From: Himantopus leucocephalus
Taxonomy: Eukaryota > Chordata > Aves > Charadriiformes > Recurvirostridae
Direction of reading: 5' to 3'
Assembly (NCBI GenBank): GCA_003993805.1
Contig: RSEF01000014.1
Span: forward strand, 5,457,393-5,521,392
DNA: 64,000 bases
The translations under genes were made by a program, and so were the position numbers. The notes beneath the pieces were generated by a model. That model saw only the letters and a program-made list of their open reading frames with translations, was not told where the DNA came from and made no database searches. Positions 51,219 to 64,000 of the stretch are shown piece by piece; the stretch's first letter is position 1, and each line of letters starts with the position of its first letter.

Positions 51219-52162
51219 GGTCTCAATTCTCCAGCACACATGGCCCTCGAGGAAAGCTCTGCCCTCTCAGCCTCATCCGAGGGAGGATCCTGACCGCCGG
51301 ACACTGACCACGTACGTGCTGCTGGAACACAACAGGTTAGGTCCACACAGACCTTCAGCTCTCTTTTATTTTTCTCTTCTCTAACAAAAACATTTTGAGG
51401 GCAAGGTACTTGTGAGAGAGTTACAGCAGTAAGAGCTCTCGGGCTCTGCAGTATGACTCGACTCCGCCTGGTCCCCTCGGAGCGTTGTAGGTGATGGGTC
51501 ACGTTTCATTGATATCCTTACCTTGATTTAGAGAGTCTGAGAGCATGTCTGGAGGTGTTGACTTTGGGGTTACTGTACTAAAAAGTCTCGTTCAGGTATG
51601 TGAAGGGAAGACAGACTGTACCGGGGGAGAGCCGCAGATTCTGTGAAATGTATTTAGCTCGGTGAAAGATGTACTCTATTTTCATGGAATATTGAATGTA
51701 GCTGTGATTAATGGGGCACGTATACACTGATAAACAATATTAATTTGTTTTAAGCCAGGTCTGAAAAGATTTCAACCACTTGCTTCCCTGCAGCTATGAA
51801 AGTTATTTCCTGCTGTCTGTACTACCTCAAGGGCTAAACCAGCCCTGAAAGGAAGGCAATATTTCCTTTGACTCCATCGGCAGCAGCAGCCTATGAAGGC
51901 TGTTGTATTGGTATTTCATTTATCATGAGCAAATGATATGGATTATTATTATTCATCCTTACCACCTACCCCCTGTACCAAACTGCCACAGCATTGCCAC
52001 CACACATTCACTCTCTCCTCCATCAAGCCGGCTTTTTTCATTTGCCTTGTCACCGTTCCATCACGCACGCTGTCTGCAACGTCTCCATCTGCTTCGGCAC
52101 TCAGTTCCTCTGGCAGTACGGATGAATAAGTGCATCTTCACGACTAGAAGCCAGCAGCTTAC

Positions 52163-52367
52163 CTGCAATTTCCTGTGACTGAAAACTCCCAACTCCTTCC
52201 AGATTCCCAGGGACGGAGCCGCCTCCTTCGAGCACCCTCACCAGCTCCCGCAGCCTCTCACACTCCTCCTGGAGCTGCTGCTGCTCCTCCTTGCGCTGCT
52301 GCTTGGCCAAGCTCACCGGGTTCATGCTGAAATGAAGAACTTTGGTTCTGCTGGGGTCGTAGTCACC
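52163..52367 (-). CDS. MAD1L1: MAD1L1 internal coding exon with the MAD2-interaction motif (exon A)
   Basis: This exon encodes 68 complete residues plus the first base of a split Glu codon. MAD1 is the coiled-coil kinetochore protein that recruits MAD2 and templates its conversion in the spindle assembly checkpoint. Residues 9-17 (52317-52343) read KVLHFSMNP and match the MAD2-binding motif pattern (K-V-L, then Pro at position 9); the human motif starts at Lys541. A Gln/Glu/Arg-rich helical stretch and a Gly-rich linker follow. On the minus strand the acceptor is a pyrimidine-rich tract ending in cag at 52368-52370. The donor is gtaag, starting at 52162. The upstream intron is phase 0 and the downstream intron phase 1. 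The human counterpart is about 70 residues (about 533-602), so the linker is about two residues shorter here. Gene assignment comes from recalled protein similarity; splice sites are read directly. Confidence 0.95.
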
Positions 52368-54809
52368 CTGCGTGGCAGAAACAACAGAAGCAGATTGAGT
52401 AACTGATCCAACCTCCAAGTCCACCCAACCTGTACTACTCTTTGTGCGGAGACAAAAAATATTACAGCAGAAAAAGGGACACTTATGCAGTCATAATGTT
52501 TTATTCCAGTAGTTGAGGTCAGCCAAACCCAGTATGGCTTCTCCTTCTCTTACTACTCTCTCTTTCAGACAAAAAAAAAAACAAACCGAAACCCCAATCA
52601 ACAGAGCTCGCTCCCTGGCTGACACCTCCACAGTTAAATTTAACTCCAGAAATGAAGTTTTATAGCTGTGTTTTAAATCTCTTGATAGCAGGAGATTATA
52701 ATGAACACACAGATACACCCTTAAAGTACAGCAGGACACCCAGTACTAGCCTAATTTATTACTCGTAGGAGCCAGCAATGTCCATATGACTCCAGTGGTG
52801 GAGTCATTAGCAAGTTGTACCAGCTCATCCCAAGCAACTGAACAGATATTTCATTTTATACTTTTTTCTCAGAGGTGAGTTGTATTTATAGCAGTTTAAA
52901 TAGTCAGTCAAGTCCTAAGATAGCAAATTAATATTCTTTCAAAGTGAGAGGAAAACACTGATGTTACATTTGTGATTTCAGAGAGACAATTTTCATATAA
53001 ACTACGGGAAGCCTCACGACCATAAAAGTAGTAAAGCATGTGCTAATGCTGGCTTCCACGGCACTCTGCCCAGCTGAAACCCTATAGCAGCGCCTGCATA
53101 AAAAGGCATTTTATATGGTAATATTTTTCCTTCAATTAAATCTCAGGACCTAAAGTGATTTTGTAAACATTAATTAACCCTCAAGAGCAGCATGAGGTAG
53201 GTATTATCCCAATTTTATCATTTCGTTTTCATTAAAGATGTGCTAGAACTTCATGTGGGTTTTTTTCATGCAAACCAGAGCAGAGACTGAGCAACTTCAT
53301 CCTGAATTGCTGGTCATTGCTGGTAAGAGACCCCAGAAGATCCCATTCCCAAACATCTTTTATTGAAAATACTCTATCCACATAATGTAAAGCACCTCTG
53401 CCGAACCTCGCCGCTCCAGAGCCTGGCAGCAGGCGCAGCGCTGGTTCAAAAATGGGTTTGACAAATCCACGGACAACAGCTCCATAACCGGACCCTGGCA
53501 GGGGAGGGCATGGCGCGTCCTCCAGCATCTCAGGCTGCCGGGAGAGCGTTGGGGAGCGTGGCCACGTTTGTGGGCTCTCCCAAAAGAGCATCTTCCATCA
53601 CTTCTGTCAGAGATGCTCTTCTGGGCTGGACAGACCATGGGTAAGGACCAGCTGGGCACTTTTTATGTTCACATGCGATGTTTGATACATCTCACAGCTG
53701 TTCCAGTGCCCTCTTGCGGGAACCAGACTGCAATTCTCCTTTAAAACCTCATGTTCTAGACGTTACCTGGGCAGAAGGCAGCTGGAAGAGGTGTGCTCAC
53801 CCGCAGAGACACAGGTGCCCGTGAGCCGTGTCGAGGTCTGGGTCCAGCGAGGCGCGGGGGCTGCGGTCCCCACGGCTGGCTGTCCCTCTGCCAGCTGGCT
53901 CCCAGGGCCATGCCAGGCAGATGGGCCCCACCGCGGAGGAGAAGCAGCCAAAGCTGAGGCTGGCAGGACGCCGGCAGTTATGTAGGCAAAAGGGAACCGC
54001 AATTTAGAGCTGGGAGAAGATGCAGAGCAAAGTCCAGAAGCACTTTTGGTCAAGAATATGAGGTTAATGCCTTCTTGCATCTACCACCAAAACTATATTT
54101 AAAACTGCACAACTGGAAACCTCGAATTCCAGTGCGACTGCCACGGAAAGCATCAATGTACCTGGAAACCAGCAGGTGCTCTCACTGCTGTGTTTCCCAG
54201 AGGGAAAAAAAAAGGGGGTATGGTTGTTCCTCATAACTACTCTGAGAAACCAATGAAGTGCTCCTCATGAGAAACCAGTTTAACCACATCTGCCCATCTG
54301 GGTAGAAGACACAGTCACTATTTCACAGCATCAGTACAAGTTAAAAACAAAGGGAGATTGTATCTGCACCCATACGTCCCAGGCAAAGAGGGAGTGGGAG
54401 GAACTCCCGAACACAGGAGACATGGGAACCCCAAAGGGCTGCCTTGGTCCAAGGAGCTCACTCCAGAGAACCGGGGGAACTCAGGCATGGAAACCTGGGG
54501 TATGTTTCCCAGCTGTCTGCATTCCCTGCAGTCAGAGTATGTGGTCTTCCAGCCCTTGGCCACGTACTGGGCAGGTGATGCATGTTCTCATGCTGCCCAA
54601 GCCTCGCGGTGCTCAGACCTGCAGGCACATCTGGGAGGGCAGCACTGTCCTGCAGCCCCACACCAACCGGGCTTCGTGACCCCATCTCCACCGGGGGGGA
54701 CGAGACAAACAGCCTGGGCCTGACAGACGGGCCAGCAGGACCAAGAGAAGAAATAATCCCACTAACAGCCTTGGCCAAGAGAAATTTAGGAGAGAACTGA
54801 AGGACTGGG

Positions 54810-55222
54810 ACCCCATGCAGCAGCTCGGAGATGTTGGGGTTGTTCAGACTGGAGAAGAGAAGGCTCCGGGGAGACCTTAGAGCCCCTTCCAGTCCCTAAA
54901 GGGGCTACAGGAAAGCTGGGGAGGGACTCTTGATCGGGGAGGGGAGCCATAGGACAAGGGGGAATGGCTTCAAACTGAACAAGGGGAGATTTAGATTAGA
55001 TATGAGGAAGAAATTCTTTCCTGTGAGGGCGGTGAGCCCCTGGGGCAGGTTGCCCCGAGAAGCTGTGGCTGCCCCATCCCTGGAGGTGTTCCAGGCCAGG
55101 TTGGACGGGGCTTGGAGCAACCTGGGCTGGTGGGACATGGTGTTCCATACCCGCAGGGCAGGGGGATGGAACTAGATGATCTTTAGAGTCCCTTCCAACC
55201 CAAACCATTCTATGGTTCTGTG
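54810..55222 (+). mobile_element. CR1 LINE 3' fragment
   Basis: This is about 410 bp in plus orientation. Visible CR1 landmarks in order are gagaagagaaggctccgggg, a block around ggacaagggggaatggcttc, gaggaagaaattctttcctg, then ccatccctggaggtgttcc, ending in ccattctatggttctgtg. The left boundary is approximate, since the sequence grades into unrecognised DNA near 54790-54820. It is antisense to MAD1L1. Confidence 0.93.
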
Positions 55223-58200
55223 TTGAACAGAGGGAGCATGAAGACAGCTGTAACACCAGCTTACTAGAGATATTCTCCCCAGCAACACACTAGCATTTAC
55301 AAGCCTGTTTCTGCAGCCAGCCATCTAACTTCTTGTGCTATTTGCATTTCAGGACTCTTCCAGACAGGTCAGGGCACTCCTCCCTCTCGTGTTTGCCCTT
55401 CAAGGGAAGGGACTCAACCCCAAAGTTTGCAATGGGGTTTACGCCAGCTGGCAAAAGGATGCTCTTAAAATCAGAGCTGCGGATCCAGCTTCTCCCTGCG
55501 CAGCCCGGTACCACGGTACTTCTGACAAGCCATGAAGGGTGGCTCCAGCCCCGTCGCCGGCTGCAGCACCAAGGTCAGGCAGACATCACGCCTCCTTGCC
55601 CCGGCTGCCACCACCGCGCTGGCTCCAGCGCCCAGCGCAGAGATCTCCTGCGCCTTCATACTGCGCCATCGCTGCGGACGCTCACGCAGAGCCAGGAGAC
55701 GGCAGGAGGATCTCGGTGCGGAGGAAGGCCATGCAAACCTGGAGACTGCTGCTACCTTCCTGCCAGACCGCTTTAACCCATGCTGCGCTAGTCTGTTTAT
55801 TTTACACGTTATTTACTCTTTTAAAACATCTCTCTGGCCTTTCTATAAAGCCCTGCCATGAAGCTGCAGTGCTTTGGCTCTTATAGCTCTTTCAGCCCAT
55901 TTATCCTCTCCTTTTACAACACGCCCCCTTGAAAAATCATGCTGCAAAGCTCAGCACTCGCACCCAGCCTTATTTTCGGGGCTCACCAGCGCTCCTGAGC
56001 ACGTCAGTCTGAAGCTACGCTGAGACAGGCGAAGCTCTCAAAAAGCCACGGTGATACAAAGGCTGTGGCAGAATCCATCTCGTTTAACATTTCTGGGAGA
56101 TCACTAACGTATTTTCTATGCTTCTCGTTTTTGGGCTAGGGGCAGTAGCTTTCTCTTTATTCTACACAGCACTCATCAAATCAGCACGGTTCTCCCTACA
56201 GCTAAAATATTAAGTGCTGCTGGTTTATATTATAGTAATGCCTACAGAAACCAAGCGAGACAGGGATCGGTGTGCTAGGTCCTGTACAAACCCCGCAAGA
56301 AAGTACCACCTAAAGCCCCAAAATCAGACAACAAAGCCTGAAGCCGCGGTCACTATGTGCGGGGAGCAGAGGTCCGGAAAGATGCAGCCTCCAGTTCGCG
56401 GCCCCTCGAGCAGCACTGTGGCACAAACAGAAAGAAAGCACGTCTTCAGAGGTGACCCTCCTCCCCACCAGACCGTCCTGCCGCCTTACACAGTCGCACC
56501 AAGCTGAGCGTTACTTAAATCTCCGGGAAATTTACTGACATCCTATGGATTTTCAAATAAACGCAGGAAGTTTTCCATGGAAACGGTGCAGACCAGAGCC
56601 AGCTCTGGAGGAAAGGGATCAGACACGCGTATGTAACACCAGACAGCCAAAACGGAATCGCAGCTTCAATCGTTTGGAGTGTTTTTCTCAAATTTCTGAA
56701 GGTTGGGAGTGACTTTGCTTGGCTCTAGGAAGAGTCATGGCTGGAAACTGCTAAATATAACAGACAACAAAGCAGCATTAAGATCTCACTAGCATTTGAA
56801 GGAGATGAAACCCTAATGCTGGTAAGAAACCAGGGAGTGAAGAAAGCAAACAACCTCCTCCAGGAATCCATTTAGCTCTGGAAATCGTAAATTGGTGTTT
56901 TTCCTCCATCAACTGCTCTTCCCCTCACAATAAATCAGTCTCACTGACCAGAATTTTGTCCTTTCAGCTCTGCAACAGAAGCCTGGGAAAGGGCGCTTCA
57001 GGCGCTGGGAAAGAAAACCTAAACCAGATTTGTCCATTTAGAAAGTTGTTTCTAATCTAGGGCCACTGATGAGGAAGGGCAAACAGTGGCATTTGAAAGG
57101 TGTGGTACAGAAGAGATGGCCACGCTCTTTGAACAGGAGCTGGGAGTCCCAGAACAACTGCCCGGGAGCAGCTCCAGATACCGCTCCTGCGCTGAACCAA
57201 GACAGGCAAGGAGGTATCACTTAAGGGAGTTAAAAAGCATCTTGCAACGAACGGTAATGTATCCCTGCTTTCTCCAGGAAGCACGAGAAGTGTGCGTCGG
57301 GTTTGGAAACTTGGCCTGAATATGAGAATCAACCAAATCCACTTAAGCTCACGGTGCCTTTACACAGAAATACGAGACGTTTGGGGGATGCAATCAATAT
57401 GTGACCTATAGGCAGTCCCTTTGTTGGGAAGCCACCCCGTCCCCGGTTCGTTCAGTAGGTAACTTGGTAGATCATTGTAATGATGATTTTAAATTACAGC
57501 ACATCACGGCCAGTGTCTCGGAGAGTGAAGGTGATACGTTACTGCTAGGTTCCCAGCAGCACCCCTCTTTACCCCTATTTTTCCCAATACTTTAAAAATT
57601 TGAAATTGTAGAGATGCTGAAGAGTAAATAACTTGAACTAGAGAGAACTGCTGGCGTTCATTGATTCTTCTTTCAAGGAATAACATTGAGCCAGTAACTC
57701 AGATTTGTCAGAAAAATGTACACAGAGCTTCAATTTAGGAGGAAGCAATAAATATCTTGATTGATTGCAACCAAGGCTGGTTGACACTTAGTAGTACAGT
57801 GAATTATTCATTCCTGGAAAGCATCTTGCTAACTAGCTGATTTGGTGCTTAAGGCAGCAAAACCATTTTTGTGCTCTCAGAAGGGCACCGGACATTTTAC
57901 GGAGATGATTTGTTGACTCCACATGTTAATATGTTCTACGATTTGTGAAAGAACGTTGTTTCGATGCATTATTCTCAGCCTTCCAGACACATGCCCCAGG
58001 GTATGCACAAGGGAAACTCACATCAACCACCGAGAAGAACCATCCCACCACTTCTCTCCCGATCGCACAGTCATTATGTGAGACAGCCACCGCAGATGCA
58101 ACACGCAAATATTGTCTTAATGCAATATGTTCCAAGCACACACTGGGACGTGGCAGAACTATTTAGTCACGCGCTGGCTATCAATAAACCTTCTGACAGA

Positions 58201-61045
58201 AGACTATGGAAAAGAGAATTTGCAACAGGGCCAATTTGCCATCTAGAACGGAGGCACAGGCTCAAGTCAGACGCTGCTGCCTTCCCCCCCACTGCCATCT
58301 CCCAGCTTGAAAAAAAACACCCCGAGGAGATAATTGTGCTGATGCTACGTGTCATTTTTTAAAAGTATATTATCGGCAAACAGTCACTACGTTGGTCTAC
58401 ATGTTGAAATTACAGCTCAAAAACTTCCTAAGTAATCTCCCCATTAGGGAAGAATCAGTCAAGTGACGAAGCAATGAGTGAAGACAGGATTGCTTTAATC
58501 TCTGAAAAACAGAAACTTTTCCTTTAGAAGAGGAGTTGTTTAGAAGAACAATGAAAGCTGCCAGTGACAGCATCTTGAAAAGGGCTGAACTTATTCTGGC
58601 ATGTCTCCTCCTGGTTCTTTGAAAACTGCACAGTCCCAATTCAGGGATGTCTTTCTCCAAGAGCTATAAAAGCTTTTCTCTCTACTCGACTCACTTTCAC
58701 AGGCCCACAGGTGAGAATAAAGTACTTAAAACCATGTGGACTACTTTACATTTGATGAAACATTCAGTGCTTAACAACTCCATTTAAGATCTATTCATCT
58801 ACCCCAGATCTTTCTAATCAGAAGGTAGAACTGGGAGCAAAGGGAATAGACTGAACTGTTGTGAATACGTTTATCTAACATCACTAATGAAATTAACGAA
58901 GTTCATACGTCCCAAGGAGGCAATGACTGTCAGGATCCAATGTCAGCAAGCACTGTCAAGGATTTGCAACCGGCTTCACATCCTCATAGGCTCCTCCTGG
59001 TTAATGCATTTGAAAGCAAAGAAGCCAAAAGCCATAGGTGAGGCGGACACGCGCGTAAGTGCCTTATTTTTTCATAGTCTCGATGTCTATCAACCTTAAA
59101 AGATTGTGATTTCTGAGCAGCACAATAAATTCTGGCGGAGCATATGGACAGCTGAGTTTAATCGCTACTCGCTTGCAATGCAACAGATTGCGCTTGCCCC
59201 TGCTGAGAAAAGGCTGACGATTGGAAGCTCTTCAAGGAAAGGACCATTTCTTCTTTGTGCGACTCTCGCACACAGTGAGCGCCACCCAAATACAAGCAAT
59301 ACACACTGCTGCTTTCTTAGCTAAGGAATTTGTTTCCATGCTGACTTCTTAAGAGAAAAATCTCCAAGGTTTCCGGACTGGGACGCGTTATTCAATACCG
59401 GGAACTTAAATAGAAACAATCTAAGGAGCTTAGTAGATTGTATCAGCTTTAAAGAAATAATGGGTCAGTAGTTACCTCGGAAGAACATCCGAAATAAAGA
59501 ATGCATCTATCTGTGGGAGACAGATGGGAAAGTTTCTTAAATACAGATATAAAACATAAAGCATCAGTTGGAGGGGTGGTGGAAGGGGAGTGTTTGAAAA
59601 GCATCCAACTGGCCAGGGAATGCTCTGGCTTCCATTCGCTACCTCTTCTAGGCAAAAAGGCTTAAATCGTGAACACTAACACACGGCAGGTAAGTGGGTA
59701 TCTGCATGTGGTGAATGTCCGAAGTTGAACTTTTGAGCTCTCGAGCAGAAGATGCTACTTGCTGACTGCAAGCACAGCCTGGCTGTCAATTTTGGTCAGA
59801 CCTGGACTAAAACAAAAGTGGCAAATCCGGAATCCGTCAAAGACAGAGAGAGAGATGTGAGACAGAATCGCTGCTTAGGAGGCTGATCGGAAGTTGATCC
59901 ATGATTTAGACCGTTTAGATGGGGAAAACCAGGGGCCTGGGGTTCCAGAAAGAAAGGTGGTACTGAAAAGAGGAATTCTCAAAAAGAGAAGTGGTCCCAG
60001 AAAGAAGAGGGCCTGCAAAGAAGGTGGTGCTGATCCGGGCTGAAGGAAAGATGCTGGAAGCGGAGGAAGGCCCTGGAGATCAGAGAGGTGCCCAGGGATG
60101 AAGGCCAGGGGATGCCCAAGGACCCTGGCCAGTAAGGACTGTGACCGGTGACCGCCAGCAGACAGGACATTCTGCCCAGCCTTCCCGCGCCAGCAGCCGT
60201 CTCCCTGCGGGAAGGGATGTCGAGCCTGAGAGAACACCGCGCCGAGGTGGGGGAGCGAGGAAACAACTGTGTGAAAAAACAAAATGGGGTAAAATGTCTG
60301 ATGTCATTGGTTCCAAAATAAACCCCAGTGTCCAGATATGCCATGGGTTGCTGCTTACTCTGTCCCACCCGTGACCATCTCCTGTCTTCGTTCTGTGACA
60401 AAGCGTTACCCCAGGCCTCTGGCCGGTCTCTCGCTGTGTCAGGCTCCAGCTGTGGAATTCTTACAAAATCCACGTTTCTGACGCTTGCACTGCTAGAAGG
60501 GCCAACGCTGCTTTTGGGGACCTACAAGCTCATTCCTGGGATTCAGTGCCGCCTCCTGACTGCTGATCCTCCACGCAGTTCAAGCTGCAACGGGAATGCA
60601 CTCCTCTCCCAAGGCTTCAGGTTTCAGGAATTAAATGTTTCGCTTTTCCAAAAACATGGTAATTGTGAGTAAACACAGCAACACGGGCTTTGCACACAGC
60701 TAACAAATACCCTGTTGCTTTTACTGAATTATGAAAGCAGAGAAGTCACAAATCATTAGAAGTCATTTTTGAATGTATTTATCTTCAGCTTATAGTTAAT
60801 GTTATAGCACTTATGTCAAGAACTGTCTGCTGTTCGTCCTGCATCAATACCCCTTGGAAATTTTAGTCGAAGATGGAGAATAAAAAAACAGTGGGAAGGG
60901 AAAATTGGAATTTATCACCCGAAAGGCGCATGCAAAGCCCCCCTCTATAGCTCTCGCTGCAGTAGCTTATTAACCAGAGTCAGCCTGGCTATACGGGTGA
61001 GCGGCTTCTCCTGGTCTACCTTTATTTTATTTTTACTTTAATAGC

Positions 61046-61060
61046 TTTTTTTTTTTTTTT
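61046..61060. repeat. Poly-T tract (15 T)
   Basis: A homopolymer run in the intron upstream of exon A, in an AT-rich context. Confidence 0.9.
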
Positions 61061-63397
61061 AAAATAATTTTGATTACTCAACTCTCTCCTACAGAAGGAT
61101 ATAGGAGGCATTTCTGCACCCAGTACGAGGCAGTCTCGGAAAGCTTAAGCCTACCTCAGGAAATGCCATTTTAATGGAAATTCTGTTTCTTGGTTTTGTT
61201 CTTTTTGTTTCTTTGCTCAGGCTTGTTAAAGTGATTAGAGTAAAACCCAAAGTAAACCGCATCCCAAAGAATTCCCTCTGTACCCAGCGCACAAAGCGCA
61301 GCGCGCTGACCGGCCCCGGCTCCCTCTGTCGCAGAAGATAACTACACCAAGGGATCTCTAAAGCCCTTGGAACGGGAGCTGTATTAACAAAAATGGATTG
61401 CAAAGATGAGACAAAGCAAACTAACAAATAAGCAACAACCACCACCTGCTCCCCAGAGCTTTGGCAGTATGCGCACACTCGAAATCGGAAATAGTTGAGG
61501 AAAAAAAACCCCAGAAGGTGCTGGATGTTGGGCAAGGGCTCACTTGGTCCCACCAGGTCTCATGCTGGTTCCCTACCGGCTTTCCCACATTTCTCTCTCC
61601 ATCATCTCTGTGTGTCCATCTGCAGCACGCTCAACCCCAAAACCTGGCAGCAGAAATTCACTTGGGCAATCTCTTCATCCTTCTCTCAGCCAGTTCTTAG
61701 TCCAACTCCTGCTACTTCTTCCCCAAAACAGGGAGATCTTTCTCCTTGCCCCAGTGATGTGACCTCTTGTCCGTACACCTTGATTCAAGCAACCCTTCTT
61801 CTACGGCCTCCTGAACTCCCACGTTCGCCATTTCCGGAACAGCAGAGGTGACGATAATCTGTGTTACTCTGAGTTATGCCTCTTCACCCCCAGTAACTCC
61901 TCTATAGTTCCCACCAGCACATCAGATGTCAGACCCTCGCCCTCCCATGCAGTGACACGAGTAATCCCACACTACCTTCCCCACTCCAGCAGTAATGCCA
62001 CCTCCAACCCCTGGACCAGCTGCTCCTCCCACAAGAACTTCTACAGGGCTTTTTCTTTTCCTTCCTGAGCTGATCCGCACACTACACGTACTCATTGATA
62101 TTCCTCCCTGTGGCCCTCTTTTACCGCAGCATCTACAGCAAATTAGCAATGAGACAGAGAGGCCGTTGGAGCTAGGATGTATCGCCGACAAAAAGCTCTA
62201 ATCACCCTAATTGTGCTGCTCTAACACCACACCATATCTTTTGGTACAACATGTAACACATTTCGGGCACTGCTGCAATACGAGTAATAAAATAAAATGT
62301 CTCACCGGTGGTGCTGAAGCCCTTCAGGTAGAGTTTTACAAAGGAGATCTTTTCTCCATACCCACTTTCAAATGCATTATCCCCTGAAGGATGCCAGACT
62401 ATAATTTGCATTGAGCGAGGCATTTAGATGAGGTCTGGGATGCAAACAAACGTGACAAGAAGGTTAAGAGTCAGGACAGCAAGACAAGGAATGGCATGGA
62501 GTTGGGATAACCTAGAAGAAAAAAAAAATGCTTTCAAATGTTCACTGTCCTTTTCAATTGCTGCTCTTCCTTTTACTGAAATGGAAGAAAATCACAGTCC
62601 ATTCTAGGACGGTTTGTTACCACCCAGAGATTTGAATTCCGGGGTTTCTACACTAGGTTTTTCAAGTCAAGGATCTTTCCTGTCTTTCCAGAGAACAAAG
62701 TCCATAAAAAGTTGCTATTATTTCCAGCCTGGTAGCGTGCAGAGGAGACCTGTTATGGTTCAAAAACCTCTGATAAAGACACTGAAAATAAAAAGCACAT
62801 AGGTTCTGAAAACAGCCCCAAAGAGCTTATCGTTAGAGTTATAAACATTCTTTTTCAGAGATAGGACTTAACGTCATGGTGAGAAATGATGGGTCTCACA
62901 GATCTGAATTTCAAAAACCATTTCATCAACATTCCCATACAAATGAAGTCACCTTTGGTTAAGAATACTGTTGAGAAGTGTCAGACCAAACCTAGCTTTT
63001 CGAGGAACTACACATAGTTTTTTAAAAAAATTAACTACTACTTTGCTCCTCTGTTTTCTTCTTCTGCACACAACATGCACATACGGACACTGTACGCACA
63101 GACCAGAAAGACAGAAGATACTTGAAGTGAGTTTTTTTCTAGTATTTACTCCAATCCTGATATTCAAGCCCTCAAAGCTTTCCCTCCCAACAATGCTCTA
63201 TAAACCTCACTTTCATGTCTCCGTAATTCTGTGTTTCCATGTAAAGCTCTACTCTGGAATGAACTGAGATGGGATTTCAAGGGGAGATCCCAGAGAAGAA
63301 AAGCAGCATGGAGCTGGGACCCTCGGAGTTCAAACAGCCAGGGAAGAGTCAGAGTGAAGTACAATACCAAAGGTCCGTCTTCCAAGACTTTTTATAA

Positions 63398-63614
63398 GGT
63401 TGGATATTAGGAAAAAATTTTTCACTGAAAGGGTTATCCAACATTGGAATCGGCTGCCCAGGGAGGGGGGGGATTCGCCATCCCTGGAGGTGTTTAAAAA
63501 AGGGCAGAGGTGGTACTTGGGGATATGGTTTAGATGTGGTTTTGTCAGGTTGGGTTAATGGTTGGACTTGATCTGAAAGGTCCCTTCCAACCTTAACAAT
63601 CCTATGATTCTATA
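63398..63614 (+). mobile_element. CR1 LINE 3' fragment
   Basis: About 215 bp in plus orientation. It begins with ggttggatattaggaaaaaa and continues through tcactgaaagggttatccaa, ccatccctggaggtgttta and ggtcccttccaacctt, ending in cctatgattctata. It is closely related in layout to the copy at 9.56 kb but in the opposite orientation. Confidence 0.93.
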
Positions 63615-64000
63615 AAGGAAAGCAAAACTGCAACATAATAAGATTTTCCAGTTAATATATCTAATTAGCAAAGAGCAAAACCTCTAGGGGTATTTTTTTT
63701 TAGATAGTATCTTATATAAAAAGAAACATGAATAATTAAAAACTATGTAAAAAGCCACTGCCTTTGTGATCTGATGTGATGGCAGGACGCATCAAAATTC
63801 AGCTGAGCATATACAAGCCTGAAAATTAAGGGACAAGAAGAGCTGTCAATCATGTCCTGTATTTATACAGCAAACACACTGCAGAGGCTCGTTGCCGAGG
63901 TCAACCACGACAGCATTAACAGCAACGCTGAGACTTCCTAACGGCTTCAAGTACACCAGGACGTTTTGATCCTGTAATTTAATGCACATAAAAGTACCAT

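Larger units (their letters stand above)
52368..64000 (-). other. MAD1L1: MAD1L1 intron (phase 0) upstream of exon A, running off the window
   Basis: The intron ends at the exon A acceptor (52368-52370). No preceding MAD1L1 exon, which should encode the Glu/Arg/Leu-rich coiled coil before the MAD2 motif, was recognised up to 64000. The stretch carries two CR1 3' fragments and a few homopolymer runs; the rest is unannotated unique sequence. It is assigned to MAD1L1 because the coding sequence must continue to higher coordinates. Confidence 0.75.

Noticed and set aside
53232..53659. Overlapping minus-strand ORFs of 119 and 99 codons just upstream of exon A.
   Set aside because: Neither shows the Glu/Arg/Leu-rich coiled-coil composition expected of the preceding MAD1 exon, and they overlap in different frames, as chance ORFs do.
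62306..62423. Minus-strand ORF of 39 codons ending at a good donor (gtgag), with an acceptor-like tcccag upstream at 62435-62440.
   Set aside because: The codon just before its ATG is a TAA stop in the same frame, so it cannot be an internal MAD1L1 exon in that frame. I recognise no protein family, and it does not match MAD1 sequence. It could only be a first coding exon of an unknown gene, for which there is no other support.

Overview
The window looks like part of a bird genome. It carries five CR1 LINE copies with the usual avian 3' ends, has few other interspersed repeats, and encodes two vertebrate coding exons that I recognise. I cannot resolve the species. Two runs of exactly 100 N, both inside CR1 copies, plus one N in a poly-T tract, indicate a draft assembly.

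The only gene I can support is MAD1L1 (spindle-checkpoint protein MAD1), read on the minus strand. Two consecutive internal exons are present. The exon at 52163-52367 encodes the MAD2-interaction motif and the linker after it. The exon at 18707-18897 encodes the helix with the Arg-Leu-Lys (RLK) motif and the first half of the C-terminal RWD domain. They join in frame: exon A ends with one base of a Glu codon and exon B supplies the other two. The join is flanked by good GT/AG sites and the intron between is about 33.3 kb. Together the exons correspond to roughly residues 533-666 of the 718-residue human protein. The upstream exons should lie beyond position 64000. The last coding exon (about 52 residues in human) was not found in 1-18706 and is probably beyond position 1.

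Layout: 1-18706 is intron downstream of the RLK exon, with a CR1 copy at about 9.56-10.39 kb that contains a gap. 18898-52162 is the 33 kb intron, with a second gapped CR1 (25.08-25.50 kb), a 33-bp tandem duplication (37.6 kb), several AT-rich blocks that look like conserved non-coding sequence, and a CR1 3' end at 51.0 kb. 52368-64000 is intron upstream of the MAD2-motif exon, with CR1 copies at 54.8-55.2 and 63.4-63.6 kb. The remaining open reading frames look like chance ORFs.

I found no RNA gene, CRISPR array, nested gene or undescribed system. The points most worth a second look are the MAD2-motif substitutions, the gaps buried in CR1 elements, and a few candidate regulatory blocks (32.1, 41.75-41.9, 47.2 and 48.55-48.8 kb).
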